Under the pieces are notes generated by a model. It searched no databases. It was given only the letters and a program-made list of their open reading frames with translations, and was not told the DNA's origin. DNA of 64,000 nucleotides, from the NCBI RefSeq assembly GCF_900111905.1, contig NZ_FOKM01000005.1:124001-188000 (forward strand), in the 5' to 3' direction. Positions within the stretch are counted from its first letter, which is position 1, and each line of letters begins with the position of its first letter. A program made the position numbers and the translations under genes. Source of the stretch: Rhizobium sp. NFR07. GTDB taxonomy: Bacteria > Pseudomonadota > Alphaproteobacteria > Rhizobiales > Rhizobiaceae. This document shows positions 29,387-37,741 of the stretch, piece after piece.

Positions 29387-29767
29387 TTATCCTACGAACG
29401 CAATCTTCAGAACGGCGAAAAGACAGAGGCCACCGATCAGCATTGCAAAGAAAGTGCTCAACATCAGCGACAGGAACTTCAGCCCTTCGTGATGCACGTA
29501 GTCGACGATGATTTCCTGGATGCCGATGCGCATATGGATGAGCCCGGCAATGATCATCAGGCCGAACAGGACCGCAACGATCGGGTTCGACAGCGCGCCG
29601 ACGACTTCCTCATAGGGAGCGCCCGCATAGCGAATCAGGAAAATGATGAAGAAGATGAACAGCGGCACGAGTGCCACGGCCGACATCCGCTGAACCCAGA
29701 AATGCTCGGTACCTTCCTTGGCGGAGCCAAGGCCGCGAACCTTGCCGAGCGGCGTACGCATATCCAT
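29387..29767 (-). CDS. sdhD: Succinate dehydrogenase membrane anchor subunit
   Basis: Small membrane anchor of complex II that helps form the quinone site and heme pocket. I start at ATG 29767 (MDMRTPLGKVRGLGSAKEG), giving 126 residues, the usual rhizobial length. Three hydrophobic helices follow (about 28-47, 56-75 and 95-120). The heme/quinone-related HMRIGIQEIIVDYVH contains the conserved His and Asp-Tyr. The longer open frame upstream overlaps sdhC and is not used. Spacing is 14 bp to sdhC and 6 bp to sdhA. Confidence 0.95.
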   Translation of the reverse strand: MDMRTPLGKVRGLGSAKEGTEHFWVQRMSAVALVPLFIFFIIFLIRYAGAPYEEVVGALSNPIVAVLFGLMIIAGLIHMRIGIQEIIVDYVHHEGLKFLSLMLSTFFAMLIGGLCLFAVLKIAFVG

Positions 29768-29781
29768 GATTGTAATCCCCC

Positions 29782-30171
29782 TCAGATCGCCAGACCGACG
29801 ATCCAGATCACCACGGTCAGACAGATCGAAACGATCGGCAGGGCAATAGCCAGCTTGGTGGTGAAGTGTTTGTCGAAGCCGTGGCCCATGTCCCACATGA
29901 AGTGACGCATGCCGCCCAGCATGTGATGGACGAGCGCCCAGGTGTAGCCGAACAGGACGAGAAGCCCGATCCAGGTACCGAACAGCCAGCTGATCCAGTC
30001 GAAATATTCCTTGCCCGAGGCGGCCGCCACCAGCCACCAGGCCAGAAGGATCGTGCCGACGGCCAGCGCGCCACCGGTAATGCGGTGAACGATCGACATG
30101 ACCATGGTGGGGATTGGCTTGTAGATTTGCAGATGCGGCGACAGGGGCCGGTTATTCGTTACATTCGCCAT
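29782..30171 (-). CDS. sdhC: Succinate dehydrogenase cytochrome b556 subunit
   Basis: Heme-b-binding membrane anchor of complex II. The 129-residue product starts MANVTNNRPLSPHLQIYKP and has the SdhC signature SIVHRITGGAL; the proximal heme His lies in WALVHHMLGGMRHFMWD. Three transmembrane helices are evident. The minus strand reads GAGG-TA-ATG-ATG, so the second ATG (30171) has the better ribosome-site spacing than 30174. First gene of sdhCDAB. The 281 bp upstream to the divergent exported-protein gene contain an inverted repeat (separate entry). Confidence 0.95.
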   Translation of the reverse strand: MANVTNNRPLSPHLQIYKPIPTMVMSIVHRITGGALAVGTILLAWWLVAAASGKEYFDWISWLFGTWIGLLVLFGYTWALVHHMLGGMRHFMWDMGHGFDKHFTTKLAIALPIVSICLTVVIWIVGLAI

Positions 30172-30210
30172 CATTACCTCGCGGCGTCGTCTAAAGCGGG
30201 CGGGCGCCCG

Positions 30211-30242
30211 GCAATGCACTATGCCGAGAAAATGTGCATTGC
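30211..30242. promoter_or_regulatory. Inverted repeat upstream of sdhC
   Basis: GCAATGCAC (30211-30219) and GTGCATTGC (30234-30242) form a perfect 9-bp inverted repeat with a 14-bp spacer, 40-71 bp upstream of the sdhC start. It could be an operator for a dimeric regulator or a hairpin in the sdh 5' leader; no T-run follows. The rest of the 281-bp region up to 30452 shows no gene. Confidence 0.5.
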
Positions 30243-30452
30243 ATCATCGGCCCGGTTTAATCTTCGATTTCCCGGACCACAAGAACAATTCCAAGTGAGC
30301 CCGAATTTAATCGATTGTGACTTTCAAGTGGCAACCGCTCGGACATTTCGTCGCGGCACGTTAACCAAGAAATCCAAAGATTTGGTTGCCACGCATTTGT
30401 TTTCGGCCAGATCGTGTTAACTTCCGGTTAACCATGATTTCCGGAGTTCGCC

Positions 30453-30896
30453 ATGATCGCGAATCGTATCAAACCTGCGCTCGTTGCAACCGCTTTGCTC
30501 GCCCTTCTGGCGACAGGCGCCTCCGCCCGCGATCGTTGGCCCGGCTACGGCCACGGCGCTCCCGGATATCACGGGTCTCACCACGGTCACGGCCATGGCC
30601 ATCACTACGGCCACAACCGCCTCAACATGCTTTCCGACAGGTCGCTCGGCGGTGCAAGCCGGGTAGTGACGGCTTCGAAATCGCGAGGCAGCGGGAGCGG
30701 CTCGATCGGCTTCGTATCAGGCGGCGTCGTCTTCTACAGCGACGGCGGCTACTGGGGCGAACAGGATCGCACAATGATCCCGGCACCGACGGCCAAGATC
30801 ATTGACGTGAACCAGGCAATGGCCGACCACAGCTTTGCCGCTACCAACGACTGCACCTTCGAAGTGGGCGTCTGCGTCATCCGCGGCGGGAACTGA
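30453..30896 (+). CDS. Small His/Gly-rich exported protein, unknown function
   Basis: A 147-residue protein with a clear signal peptide (about residues 1-25, cleavage near TGASA-RD). A His/Gly/Tyr-rich stretch follows (about residues 32-55, with HGHGHGHHYGHN), which could bind metal. The C-terminal half contains GFVSGGVVFYSDGGYWGEQD and two cysteines in NDCTFEVGVCVIRGG that could form a disulfide. It is divergent from sdhC across 281 bp and stands alone. The start ATG 30453 has GGAG 6-9 nt upstream. I do not recognise a family; a periplasmic metal-binding role is a guess from composition. Confidence 0.72.
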   Translation: MIANRIKPALVATALLALLATGASARDRWPGYGHGAPGYHGSHHGHGHGHHYGHNRLNMLSDRSLGGASRVVTASKSRGSGSGSIGFVSGGVVFYSDGGYWGEQDRTMIPAPTAKIIDVNQAMADHSFAATNDCTFEVGVCVIRGGN

Positions 30897-31021
30897 GGCT
30901 ACCGGCGATAGAACGCCGTCACCCAAAAAATCGATGACTTAGCCTTCGGCCAGGATCATGACTTTGTAATCTCTCCCATAAGGCGCGAGATGGGCCGTTG
31001 GCGCATCGCAAGTAAGGAACT

Positions 31022-31666
31022 TTACCCGAACCGCCAAACCGTCGTCTTCTTCACCTCGCTGTCCTCAAGCGCCCGCGTCACCGGCACCTGATAGACCGCA
31101 AGCTCTTCGAGCCGCTCCTTCGGCAGATAGCTGCGCCCCGGATCGCCGACCAGAACCGTCTTGCCCTCGCCCGCCAGCATCGCGAACCACGGCACCAGCA
31201 CGGCAGCGAAATCGCGGTCGTAGAACACGTCGCCCGCCAGCACGACATCGGCTGCGATCGCCCGGCCGACCTGGTTTTCGGCGGTGAACCGGATCTCGAC
31301 TCCGTTACGCGCCGCATTCAGCGCCACGGCAGTCGCCGTCCAGGGATCGATATCCGCAGCCAGCACATCAGACGCTCCGGCACGCTTCGCCGCGATCGCG
31401 ACCAGCCCTGAGCCGCTGGCGAAATCGAGCACCCGCCGGCCAGCTACCGTTTCGGGATTGTCTAGAATGTAGCGCGCAAGCCCCTGCCCGCCGGCCCAGG
31501 CGAAGGCCCAGAACGGCGGCGGCAGGCCGATCGCCTCCAGATCCTCCTCCGTCTTCAGCCAGAGGTCATGCGCCTCGGTTGCCAGATGAAGTTCGATTTC
31601 CGGCACATGCGGCGGCCGCATGAGATCGGTATTGTCGAGGATGAAGGCCTCCGGATCGGTCTTCAA
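31022..31666 (-). CDS. Class I SAM-dependent methyltransferase (ETFB-KMT/PrmA-like)
   Basis: A methyltransferase with SAM motif I VLDFASGSGLVAIAA (about residues 82-96 of the chosen form), motif II AADIDPWTATAVALNA and the post-I motif VVLAGDVFYD. Together with the preceding PPPFWAFAWAGGQGLARY and the late DPGRSYLP it resembles electron-transfer-flavoprotein beta lysine methyltransferases and PrmA relatives, so a protein-lysine substrate is possible. The start is uncertain: I use TTG 31666, 11 bp after the EVE gene's stop; TTG 31714 is an alternative that overlaps that gene. Last in the run tsaD-gpsA-YciI-EVE-methyltransferase. Confidence 0.8.
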   Translation of the reverse strand: MKTDPEAFILDNTDLMRPPHVPEIELHLATEAHDLWLKTEEDLEAIGLPPPFWAFAWAGGQGLARYILDNPETVAGRRVLDFASGSGLVAIAAKRAGASDVLAADIDPWTATAVALNAARNGVEIRFTAENQVGRAIAADVVLAGDVFYDRDFAAVLVPWFAMLAGEGKTVLVGDPGRSYLPKERLEELAVYQVPVTRALEDSEVKKTTVWRFG

Positions 31667-31676
31667 GATGGCAGGC

Positions 31677-32117
31677 TCAGGCCGGAGATTTCGGCGGATT
31701 GTCGAGCCCGCCAAGCCGGCAGATCTCGAAATATTCCTCTTCCGTCACCGGCTGCACCGACAAGCGCATCGAGGTGACGAGCGACATCTTCTCGAACTTC
31801 GGGTTCGCCTTGATATCCTTCAGCGTGATCGGCTTCGGCATGTCGGTGACGGCGCGGATATCGACGCAATCCCATTTCGGATCGCCCTTGGCCGACGAAT
31901 CCGGATGCGACAGCGCGCAGACCTCGACGATCCCGACGATCTCCAGCCCTTCGTTGGAATGGTAGAAAAAGCCCTTGTCGCCGATCTTCATGGCCCGCAT
32001 GTTGTTGCGCGCCTGGTAGTTGCGCACACCGGTCCATTCCTCGCCCTGAGCACCCTTCGCCTTCTGCTGCTCCCAGGACCAGACATTGGGCTCGGATTTG
32101 TAAAGCCAGTACGCCAT
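31677..32117 (-). CDS. EVE-domain protein (PUA-like)
   Basis: A single EVE domain of 146 residues: MAYWLYKSEPNVWSW, WTGVRNYQARNNMRAMKIGDKGFFYHSN, and the central PKWDCVDI segment. EVE domains are PUA-like folds that read modified bases in DNA or RNA. Stand-alone bacterial copies are usually housekeeping, although fused ones occur in restriction systems. It sits 9 bp downstream of the YciI-like gene and just before the methyltransferase. No restriction gene is adjacent. Confidence 0.9.
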   Translation of the reverse strand: MAYWLYKSEPNVWSWEQQKAKGAQGEEWTGVRNYQARNNMRAMKIGDKGFFYHSNEGLEIVGIVEVCALSHPDSSAKGDPKWDCVDIRAVTDMPKPITLKDIKANPKFEKMSLVTSMRLSVQPVTEEEYFEICRLGGLDNPPKSPA

Positions 32118-32126
32118 TTTCTCTTC

Positions 32127-32417
32127 TTACTCCGGCTTGTTGAAGACCCAGTTCCACGGCTTTACCTCAACCTTTTCGAACAGGCCGGCGAGGTAATAGG
32201 GATCGGCCTCCGCGATCGCGCGGGCTGCTGCCATGTCGGCGGCTTCGACCACCACGAGACTGCCGTTCGGCTTGCCTTCGTCATCCAGGAATGGGCCGGC
32301 AAATTTCAGCGTGCCTTCGGCGTTGAGCTTGTTCAGATGCTCGACATGCGTCGGACGGGTGTCCATGCGGACCTGCAGGTGGCCGGGCTTGTCGGTGCAG
32401 AGAAAGGCAAACAGCAT
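32127..32417 (-). CDS. YciI-family protein
   Basis: A 96-residue ferredoxin-like alpha-beta barrel protein (DUF/YciI family). Visible are the start MLFAFLCTDKPGHLQVR, the conserved HVEHLNKL, FAGPFLDDEGKPNGSLVVVEAAD and the typical ADPYYLAGLFEKVEVKPWNWVF. The His and Asp residues form the putative active site of the family, but no reaction is established. I use ATG 32417; the upstream extension (MRRDP) is poorly supported. It is 26 bp downstream of gpsA and 9 bp upstream of the EVE gene, co-oriented. Confidence 0.88.
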   Translation of the reverse strand: MLFAFLCTDKPGHLQVRMDTRPTHVEHLNKLNAEGTLKFAGPFLDDEGKPNGSLVVVEAADMAAARAIAEADPYYLAGLFEKVEVKPWNWVFNKPE

Positions 32418-32443
32418 CGGGTCTCTCCTCAAAAATTCAGAAT

Positions 32444-33427
32444 TTACTCGGCCTTGATCGGCCGGGTCATCAACTGCTCCATCGCCGTCATCACGTCGAG
32501 GCGGCCATCGATGATCGCGGCGACGGCTTCGGTGATCGGCAGGTCGACGGAAAATTTGCGGCCGAGCCGGGCGGCGACGGAGGCCGCATAGGCACCCTCG
32601 ACGAGCGGCCCACCGGCAGTCTGGGCCGGCTCGCCCTGGCCAACGGAGATGCCGAAGCGAAGATTGCGCGACTGGTGGCTCGTACCGGTCAGCACGAGAT
32701 CGCCGAGGCCGGACAGACCACGTACCGTATCTGCATTGCCGCCCATCGCCTCGACGAGACGCGACATCTCGGCCAGGCCGCGGGAAATCAGCGCGGCCCG
32801 GGCCGAATCGCCGAGCCCGGCGCCTTCGACGATGCCGCAGGCGATCGCCAGCACGTTCTTCAACGCCCCGCCAAGCTGGACGCCGACGACGTCGGACGAG
32901 GCATAGAGCCGAAAGGTGCGGCCAGACATAACATGAGCCAGCCTCTCGGCCAGCGCCAGATCCTGCGAACCAAGCGCCATCGCCGTCGGCAGGCCGCGAG
33001 CGATATCGGCGGCAAACCCCGGACCGGAGAGAACCGCCATGCCGGCACCCGGCAGCGCAGCCGACACAACGTCCGTCAGAAGCCGCTCGGACCGGTCGAG
33101 CCCCTTGGCGCAGACGACGACAGCCGCGTCCTTCGAAAGATAGGGACCATAGTGACGCGCAGCATCCACCTGGGCCTGCGAGGGCATGGCGAAGAGGACG
33201 ATCGTCGCCTCGGCCACGGCGTCCGGCTCGGCGGAAAAGGCGAGATTATCCGGCAAGGGAACGCCCGGAAGCGCCGCGTCATGGACACGGTCGTCACGCA
33301 GGTCGCTCATCAGGTCCGGACGGCGGCCGACCAGCGTCACCGGATGCCGGGCTTCCAGCGCGAAGACGCAGGCAAGCGCGGTGCCGAATGCGCCGGAGCC
33401 AATAACCGCAATCCGTTCGTTGCTCAT
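32444..33427 (-). CDS. gpsA: Glycerol-3-phosphate dehydrogenase [NAD(P)+]
   Basis: Makes sn-glycerol-3-phosphate from dihydroxyacetone phosphate for phospholipid synthesis. The 327-residue product has the N-terminal Rossmann motif [13 protein letters not shown], substrate/cofactor residues in [14 protein letters not shown] and [17 protein letters not shown], and the catalytic lysine in [16 protein letters not shown]. The late [11 protein letters not shown] is also conserved. The start ATG 33427 overlaps the tsaD stop by 4 bp (ATGA), which decides it over the longer upstream frame and suggests translational coupling. Confidence 0.97.
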   Translation of the reverse strand: MSNERIAVIGSGAFGTALACVFALEARHPVTLVGRRPDLMSDLRDDRVHDAALPGVPLPDNLAFSAEPDAVAEATIVLFAMPSQAQVDAARHYGPYLSKDAAVVVCAKGLDRSERLLTDVVSAALPGAGMAVLSGPGFAADIARGLPTAMALGSQDLALAERLAHVMSGRTFRLYASSDVVGVQLGGALKNVLAIACGIVEGAGLGDSARAALISRGLAEMSRLVEAMGGNADTVRGLSGLGDLVLTGTSHQSRNLRFGISVGQGEPAQTAGGPLVEGAYAASVAARLGRKFSVDLPITEAVAAIIDGRLDVMTAMEQLMTRPIKAE

Positions 33428-34521
33428 GCCTTGGCTCCCCGCTTGCCGGATCCCAGCAATGTCTTGGCGTCCTTGTCCAGCGGCCAGCGCGAGCGCGGTG
33501 CCACACTCATCTCGTCGGCCGGAAAATCTTCCGCGAGTCGCTCCAGCCCAGCCCATGCGATCATCGCCGCATTGTCGGTGCAGAGACGAAGCGGCGGCGC
33601 GATGAAGCGGAAGCCATACTCGAGGCAAAGTGCCTGCAGTGTGCGCCGCAACTCCTGGTTGGCGGCTACACCACCGGCCACGACCAGCGCCGGCTCGGTA
33701 TCGAGCCCGGAAAACTCCTGCCTGAACCGCGCCAGCCCACGCCCGATGCGATCCCTGAGCGTCCGCGACACCGCCTTCTGAAACGAGGCGCAGATATCAG
33801 CGATATCCTGCTCCGTCAGCGGCGCGATCTCGGTCGCTGCCTGCCGGACGGCTGTCTTGAGACCGGAGAAGGAAAAATCCAGCCGCGCCTCGCCGACCAG
33901 CGGCCGAGGCAACGAAAAACGGTCGGGATCGCCAGACTGCGCCGCCTTCTCCACCGCGGGGCCACCCGGATAAGGCAGGCCGAGCAGTTTCGCCGTCTTG
34001 TCGAAGGCCTCGCCCAGCGCGTCGTCGATCGTCGTGCCCCAGCGCTCGTATTCGCCGACGCCGCGCACAAGGATGAGCTGGGTGTGACCGCCGGAGACGA
34101 GCAGCATGAGATAGGGGAAGGAAAGCCCGTCCGTCAGCCGCGCCGTCAGTGCGTGGCCTTCGAGATGGTTGATCGCCATCAGCGGCTTGCCGGAGACGCG
34201 GGCAATCGCCTTCGCCGTCATCAGGCCGACGAGAAGCCCGCCGATCAGGCCTGGGCCGGAGGTGGCGGCGATCGCGTCGACCTCGTCGAGACTGACATTG
34301 GCGCGCGTGAGCGCTTCCTCGATAAGTTCGTCCAGCGCCTCCACATGGGCGCGGGCCGCGATTTCCGGCACCACGCCGCCATAGGCGCTGTGCTCGTCGA
34401 GCTGCGACAAAACGACGTCGGAGAGCACCTCGCCGCGACCGTCCTCATGCCGCGCGACAACGGCTGCAGCGGTTTCGTCGCAGCTTGTTTCGATGCCGAG
34501 GATGCGGAGAAATGGCGCCAT
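33424..34521 (-). CDS. tsaD: tRNA N6-threonylcarbamoyladenosine transferase subunit TsaD
   Basis: Transfers the threonylcarbamoyl group to A37 of ANN-decoding tRNAs, with TsaB and TsaE. The 365-residue product starts at ATG 34521 ([21 protein letters not shown]). It has the metal-binding histidines of the ASKHA fold in [16 protein letters not shown], then [29 protein letters not shown] and [11 protein letters not shown]. Late motifs are [13 protein letters not shown] and [12 protein letters not shown]. The longer open frame upstream is not used because it overlaps hemC. It is divergent from hemC across 82 bp and overlaps gpsA by 4 bp. Confidence 0.97.
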   Translation of the reverse strand: MAPFLRILGIETSCDETAAAVVARHEDGRGEVLSDVVLSQLDEHSAYGGVVPEIAARAHVEALDELIEEALTRANVSLDEVDAIAATSGPGLIGGLLVGLMTAKAIARVSGKPLMAINHLEGHALTARLTDGLSFPYLMLLVSGGHTQLILVRGVGEYERWGTTIDDALGEAFDKTAKLLGLPYPGGPAVEKAAQSGDPDRFSLPRPLVGEARLDFSFSGLKTAVRQAATEIAPLTEQDIADICASFQKAVSRTLRDRIGRGLARFRQEFSGLDTEPALVVAGGVAANQELRRTLQALCLEYGFRFIAPPLRLCTDNAAMIAWAGLERLAEDFPADEMSVAPRSRWPLDKDAKTLLGSGKRGAKA

Positions 34522-34603
34522 TGCCCTCTCGTTCACTGCGATTTTATTGCGATGCCGAATGATCCGGTCTACGAGAGCTTCCGGTAACAACGGATTGAGA
34601 CGG

Positions 34604-35533
34604 ATGCAAACAAAACCTTTCCGGATCGGCACCAGGGGCAGCCCGCTTGCGCTCGCCCAGGCAGCCGAGACCCGCGCCCGGCTGATGGCCGCCCATGGCC
34701 TGCCGGAAGAGATGTTCGAGATCGTCGTCCTGTCGACGACCGGCGACCGCATCACCGACCGCGCGCTTTCCGAAATCGGCGGCAAGGGCCTGTTCACCCA
34801 GGAACTGGAAGAACAGCTGCAATCCGGTGAACTGGATATCGCCGTGCATTCGTCCAAGGACATGCCGACGAAACTGCCGGACGGGCTCTACATTTCCGCC
34901 TACCTGCCGCGCGAGGATTTTCGCGATGCCGTCATCGGCCGCACCGCGCCGAGCCTGATGGCACTTCCAAACGGCGCTATCGTCGGCTCCGCCTCGCTGC
35001 GCCGCCAGGCGCTCATCCGCCGCCTGCGGCCGGATATCGAGGTGACGATCTTCCGCGGCTCCGTCGGCACCCGCCTGCGCAAGCTCAATGAAGGCCATGT
35101 CGACGCGACGCTGCTTGCCTATGCCGGGCTGAAGCGCCTCGCCATGGAAAAAGTCGTCACCGAACTGCTTGATCCCGTCGACTTCCCGCCGGCGCCGGCC
35201 CAGGGCGCGATCTGCGTCGAAAGCCGCATGGGCGACAGCCGGATCGATAATCTTGTCGCTCCTATCAACGATCGCCCGACCTATGATGCCGTCACCTGCG
35301 AGCGCGCCTTCCTGGCGGCCCTCGACGGTTCCTGTCGTACCCCGATCGGCGGTTTCGCGATCTGCGACGGTGACGCGCTGAAATTCTCCGGCCTGATCCT
35401 GACGCCGGATGGCCGACGCGAGCATGCCATCGAGACCGAAGGCAAGCGCGCAGATGCCGAGGCACTCGGCGCCCGAGCCGGCGAGGCCGTCCGTGCCGCT
35501 GCCGGCACCGATTTCTTCGACAGCTGGAGTTGA
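34604..35533 (+). CDS. hemC: Porphobilinogen deaminase (hydroxymethylbilane synthase)
   Basis: Condenses four porphobilinogen molecules into hydroxymethylbilane on a dipyrromethane cofactor (heme/cobalamin pathway). The 309-residue product starts at ATG 34604 ([20 protein letters not shown]). It has the substrate-binding Asp and Ser/Lys region [26 protein letters not shown] and [12 protein letters not shown]. The cofactor-attaching cysteine is in [13 protein letters not shown]. Longer in-frame starts overlap the divergent tsaD and are rejected. hemD begins 3 bp after the stop. Confidence 0.97.
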   Translation: MQTKPFRIGTRGSPLALAQAAETRARLMAAHGLPEEMFEIVVLSTTGDRITDRALSEIGGKGLFTQELEEQLQSGELDIAVHSSKDMPTKLPDGLYISAYLPREDFRDAVIGRTAPSLMALPNGAIVGSASLRRQALIRRLRPDIEVTIFRGSVGTRLRKLNEGHVDATLLAYAGLKRLAMEKVVTELLDPVDFPPAPAQGAICVESRMGDSRIDNLVAPINDRPTYDAVTCERAFLAALDGSCRTPIGGFAICDGDALKFSGLILTPDGRREHAIETEGKRADAEALGARAGEAVRAAAGTDFFDSWS

Positions 35534-35536
35534 CCC

Positions 35537-36247
35537 TTGCGGGTCCTCGTCACCCGCCCGAAACTCTCCGCCGCTCGCACTGCCGAGCGGCTGATCTCCA
35601 TGGGACACGAACCGGTTCTGCTGCCGCTCAGCAAGGCGGTGCATCACCCGCGGAAAGCCGCGGAAGCGTTGCTCTTGCCCCATGCGGCACTGGCCGTGAC
35701 CAGCGCGGAAGCATTGCGCGCGATCGCCGCGCCCGAAATCCGATCCGCCATCGACCTCGGCAAACCCCTTTTTGCCGTCGGCGATGCGACCGCGGCGGCT
35801 GCGCGTTCCGCGGGCTTCGGCGAAGTCCATGCCGGAGCGGGTGACGGGCAGGACCTGGCCGATCTGATTGCCGGCTCGACAGTCGATCTCGGCGACGGAA
35901 TTCTCTATCTCGCCGGCCGGCCGAGGGCGCGGACATTCGAGGAGCGGCTCGAAGCGCTGGGACTGCCCCTGCGGATCGCCGAAGTCTACGAAATGGCCCC
36001 GGTAGACTACCAGCCGGCGGATCTAGTTGACATCTTTCTGACCTCCCGGCCCGGCGCCGTTCTTCTCTATTCCCGGGAAAACACGCAGCGCTTTTTCGAT
36101 CTCGCCGCGCCCTACGCCGCCGCCCTGGCCGACATGCAAATATTCTGCATGAGTGACAGAACGGCAGCAAAGGTGCCCGCCGAATATCACCGGCACGTTC
36201 GCGTGGCCGAAGCACCGAGCGAAGACGCCTTGTTGACGCTTCTTTAG
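35537..36247 (+). CDS. hemD: Uroporphyrinogen-III synthase
   Basis: Cyclises hydroxymethylbilane with D-ring inversion. The 236-residue product has the two-lobed, weakly conserved HemD fold: VLVTRPKLSAARTAERL at the N-terminus, a VTSAEALRAI strand-helix, FAVGDATAAAARSAGF, and the second-lobe ILYLAGRPRARTFEERL and VLLYSRENTQRFFDLA. Sequence conservation in this family is low, so the assignment rests on these motifs plus context. It starts with TTG 3 bp after the hemC stop, consistent with translational coupling, and precedes the Mic60-like gene by 90 bp. Confidence 0.92.
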   Translation: MRVLVTRPKLSAARTAERLISMGHEPVLLPLSKAVHHPRKAAEALLLPHAALAVTSAEALRAIAAPEIRSAIDLGKPLFAVGDATAAAARSAGFGEVHAGAGDGQDLADLIAGSTVDLGDGILYLAGRPRARTFEERLEALGLPLRIAEVYEMAPVDYQPADLVDIFLTSRPGAVLLYSRENTQRFFDLAAPYAAALADMQIFCMSDRTAAKVPAEYHRHVRVAEAPSEDALLTLL

Positions 36248-36337
36248 CCAGCCATTTTCCAAATTGCCGATCCGCCCCTTTCCTTCCGGGGGGCCACCAA
36301 CTAGGTTTTAAGCAACACAGGTAACGAAGAGGTCGAG

Positions 36338-37726
36338 ATGGTCCCCGAAAAACCACCGCGCCGGTCCAAAGCCAACAAGGAACCGGTCACGATCGACCTG
36401 ACAGCGGAGGAAACGCCCGCGGTCGCTGAGCCGGTTCGTGCCAACGATACCGACGATCTCATTCCCGCTTCCGAGAAGGATGCGGCCGGGACCACCGCGG
36501 CTTCCCCGTCCCCGGGACCGGTGAAGGAGAAGAGCGCCGGAGCCGAGATGCCCAAGGCCGAAACCCCGCGCTTCGACGAGCCCGAACCTGCAGCAGCTCC
36601 GCCGTCCGAAACGCCCCCCGGCACGACCACCACCGGCACGACTGGCACCGCTGGCACCGTGCCTGAAGCCGAAGCGAAACCGGCCACGGAGGAGAAAGCT
36701 GCTGCGGAAACGGCGAGCGACCTGCCGCCGAAGTCTCAGCCAAAAGAGCCAAGCCGAGAGTATTCGGCCCGGCAAAGCCAGTCTGAGCCCAAGCAACCCC
36801 GGCCCGAGCCGAAGCAACCCCAGCGGTCCGCACCGGCGACCTCGACGCTGGTTGCGGCCGGCATTTTCGGCGGTATCGTAGCACTGCTGCTCGCCGGAAG
36901 CATGCAATATGCCGGCTTCATTCCCGGCAGCAGCTCCTCGCCGAGCCAGTCGGCGGATGCCGATGTTTCCGCCGAGCTTGCAGCGCTCCGCCAGGAAGTT
37001 TCAGCGCTTTCCAGCCGACCGACGGGCTCTTCGGACGATCTGACGGCCCGTGTCGCGGCTCTGGAGAGCAGCGCTTCGACGGGCGCACCTGACGAGGCAT
37101 TGACCCAGCGCCTCGCAGCGCTGGAAAGCGAGCTGTCCGGCATCAAGTCCACGACGGAAGCCAATGCCGGCCGGCTGCAGCAGGCAGAAGCCCAGATCAA
37201 CGACCGCGGCCCCGAGCAGCAGGCCGCACGCGCCGTCGCTGCAGCCGCCCTCAAGGGCGCGATCGACCGCGGCGGCTCCTTCGAAGCCGAGTTGCGGACC
37301 TATGAAACGGTTGCCGGCGGAGACCAGGCGATTGCCGAGCTCCAGCCCTTCGCCACGAAGGGTGTGCTGTCCCGCACCGAGCTGCAGCGTCAGGCCTCCA
37401 CGGTCGCCAACAGCATGATCGACGCGGTTTCGCAGCCGGATCCCAACGAGGGCATCGCCTCGCGGCTTCTGTCATCCGCCATGTCGGTCGTGAAGGTCCG
37501 CCGCGTCGGCGATGTCGAAGGCGACACCCCGGATGCGATCGTCGCGCGCTTCGAGGACCGCCTGCGCTCGGGTAACCTGCCTGCCGCCGCCCGCGAATGG
37601 GACGCGCTGCCCGATCCGGCAAAGGCCGCTTCTCAGGAGTTCAAGCAGGAGCTCGATGCCCGTATCCAGGTGGAAAATCTCGTCGGCGGGGCTCTGACCC
37701 GCGCGATTGCCGGCACGCAAGGGTGA
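36338..37726 (+). CDS. Mitofilin/Mic60-like inner-membrane protein (COG4223)
   Basis: A 462-residue membrane protein with the alphaproteobacterial mitofilin layout. A long charged Pro/Ala/Lys/Glu-rich cytoplasmic region (about 1-165) leads to one transmembrane helix (about 170-190, TLVAAGIFGGIVALLLAG). A coiled coil follows (about 205-300, with DVSAELAALRQEVSALSS). The C-terminal mitofilin signature domain (about 385-455) includes RRVGDVEGDTPDAIVARFE and AAAREWDALPDPAK. Bacterial Mic60 homologues are reported next to heme genes and can bend membranes, and this gene sits between hemD and a HemY_N gene as expected. Function here is family inference. Confidence 0.85.
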   Translation: MVPEKPPRRSKANKEPVTIDLTAEETPAVAEPVRANDTDDLIPASEKDAAGTTAASPSPGPVKEKSAGAEMPKAETPRFDEPEPAAAPPSETPPGTTTTGTTGTAGTVPEAEAKPATEEKAAAETASDLPPKSQPKEPSREYSARQSQSEPKQPRPEPKQPQRSAPATSTLVAAGIFGGIVALLLAGSMQYAGFIPGSSSSPSQSADADVSAELAALRQEVSALSSRPTGSSDDLTARVAALESSASTGAPDEALTQRLAALESELSGIKSTTEANAGRLQQAEAQINDRGPEQQAARAVAAAALKGAIDRGGSFEAELRTYETVAGGDQAIAELQPFATKGVLSRTELQRQASTVANSMIDAVSQPDPNEGIASRLLSSAMSVVKVRRVGDVEGDTPDAIVARFEDRLRSGNLPAAAREWDALPDPAKAASQEFKQELDARIQVENLVGGALTRAIAGTQG

Positions 37727-37741
37727 GGACGGAATAACGGA

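Noticed and set aside
31022..32117. EVE-domain plus methyltransferase as a modification-dependent defence module
   Set aside because: The methyltransferase resembles a protein-lysine or PrmA-like enzyme, no restriction or nuclease gene is adjacent, and the genes lie in a housekeeping run with gpsA and tsaD.
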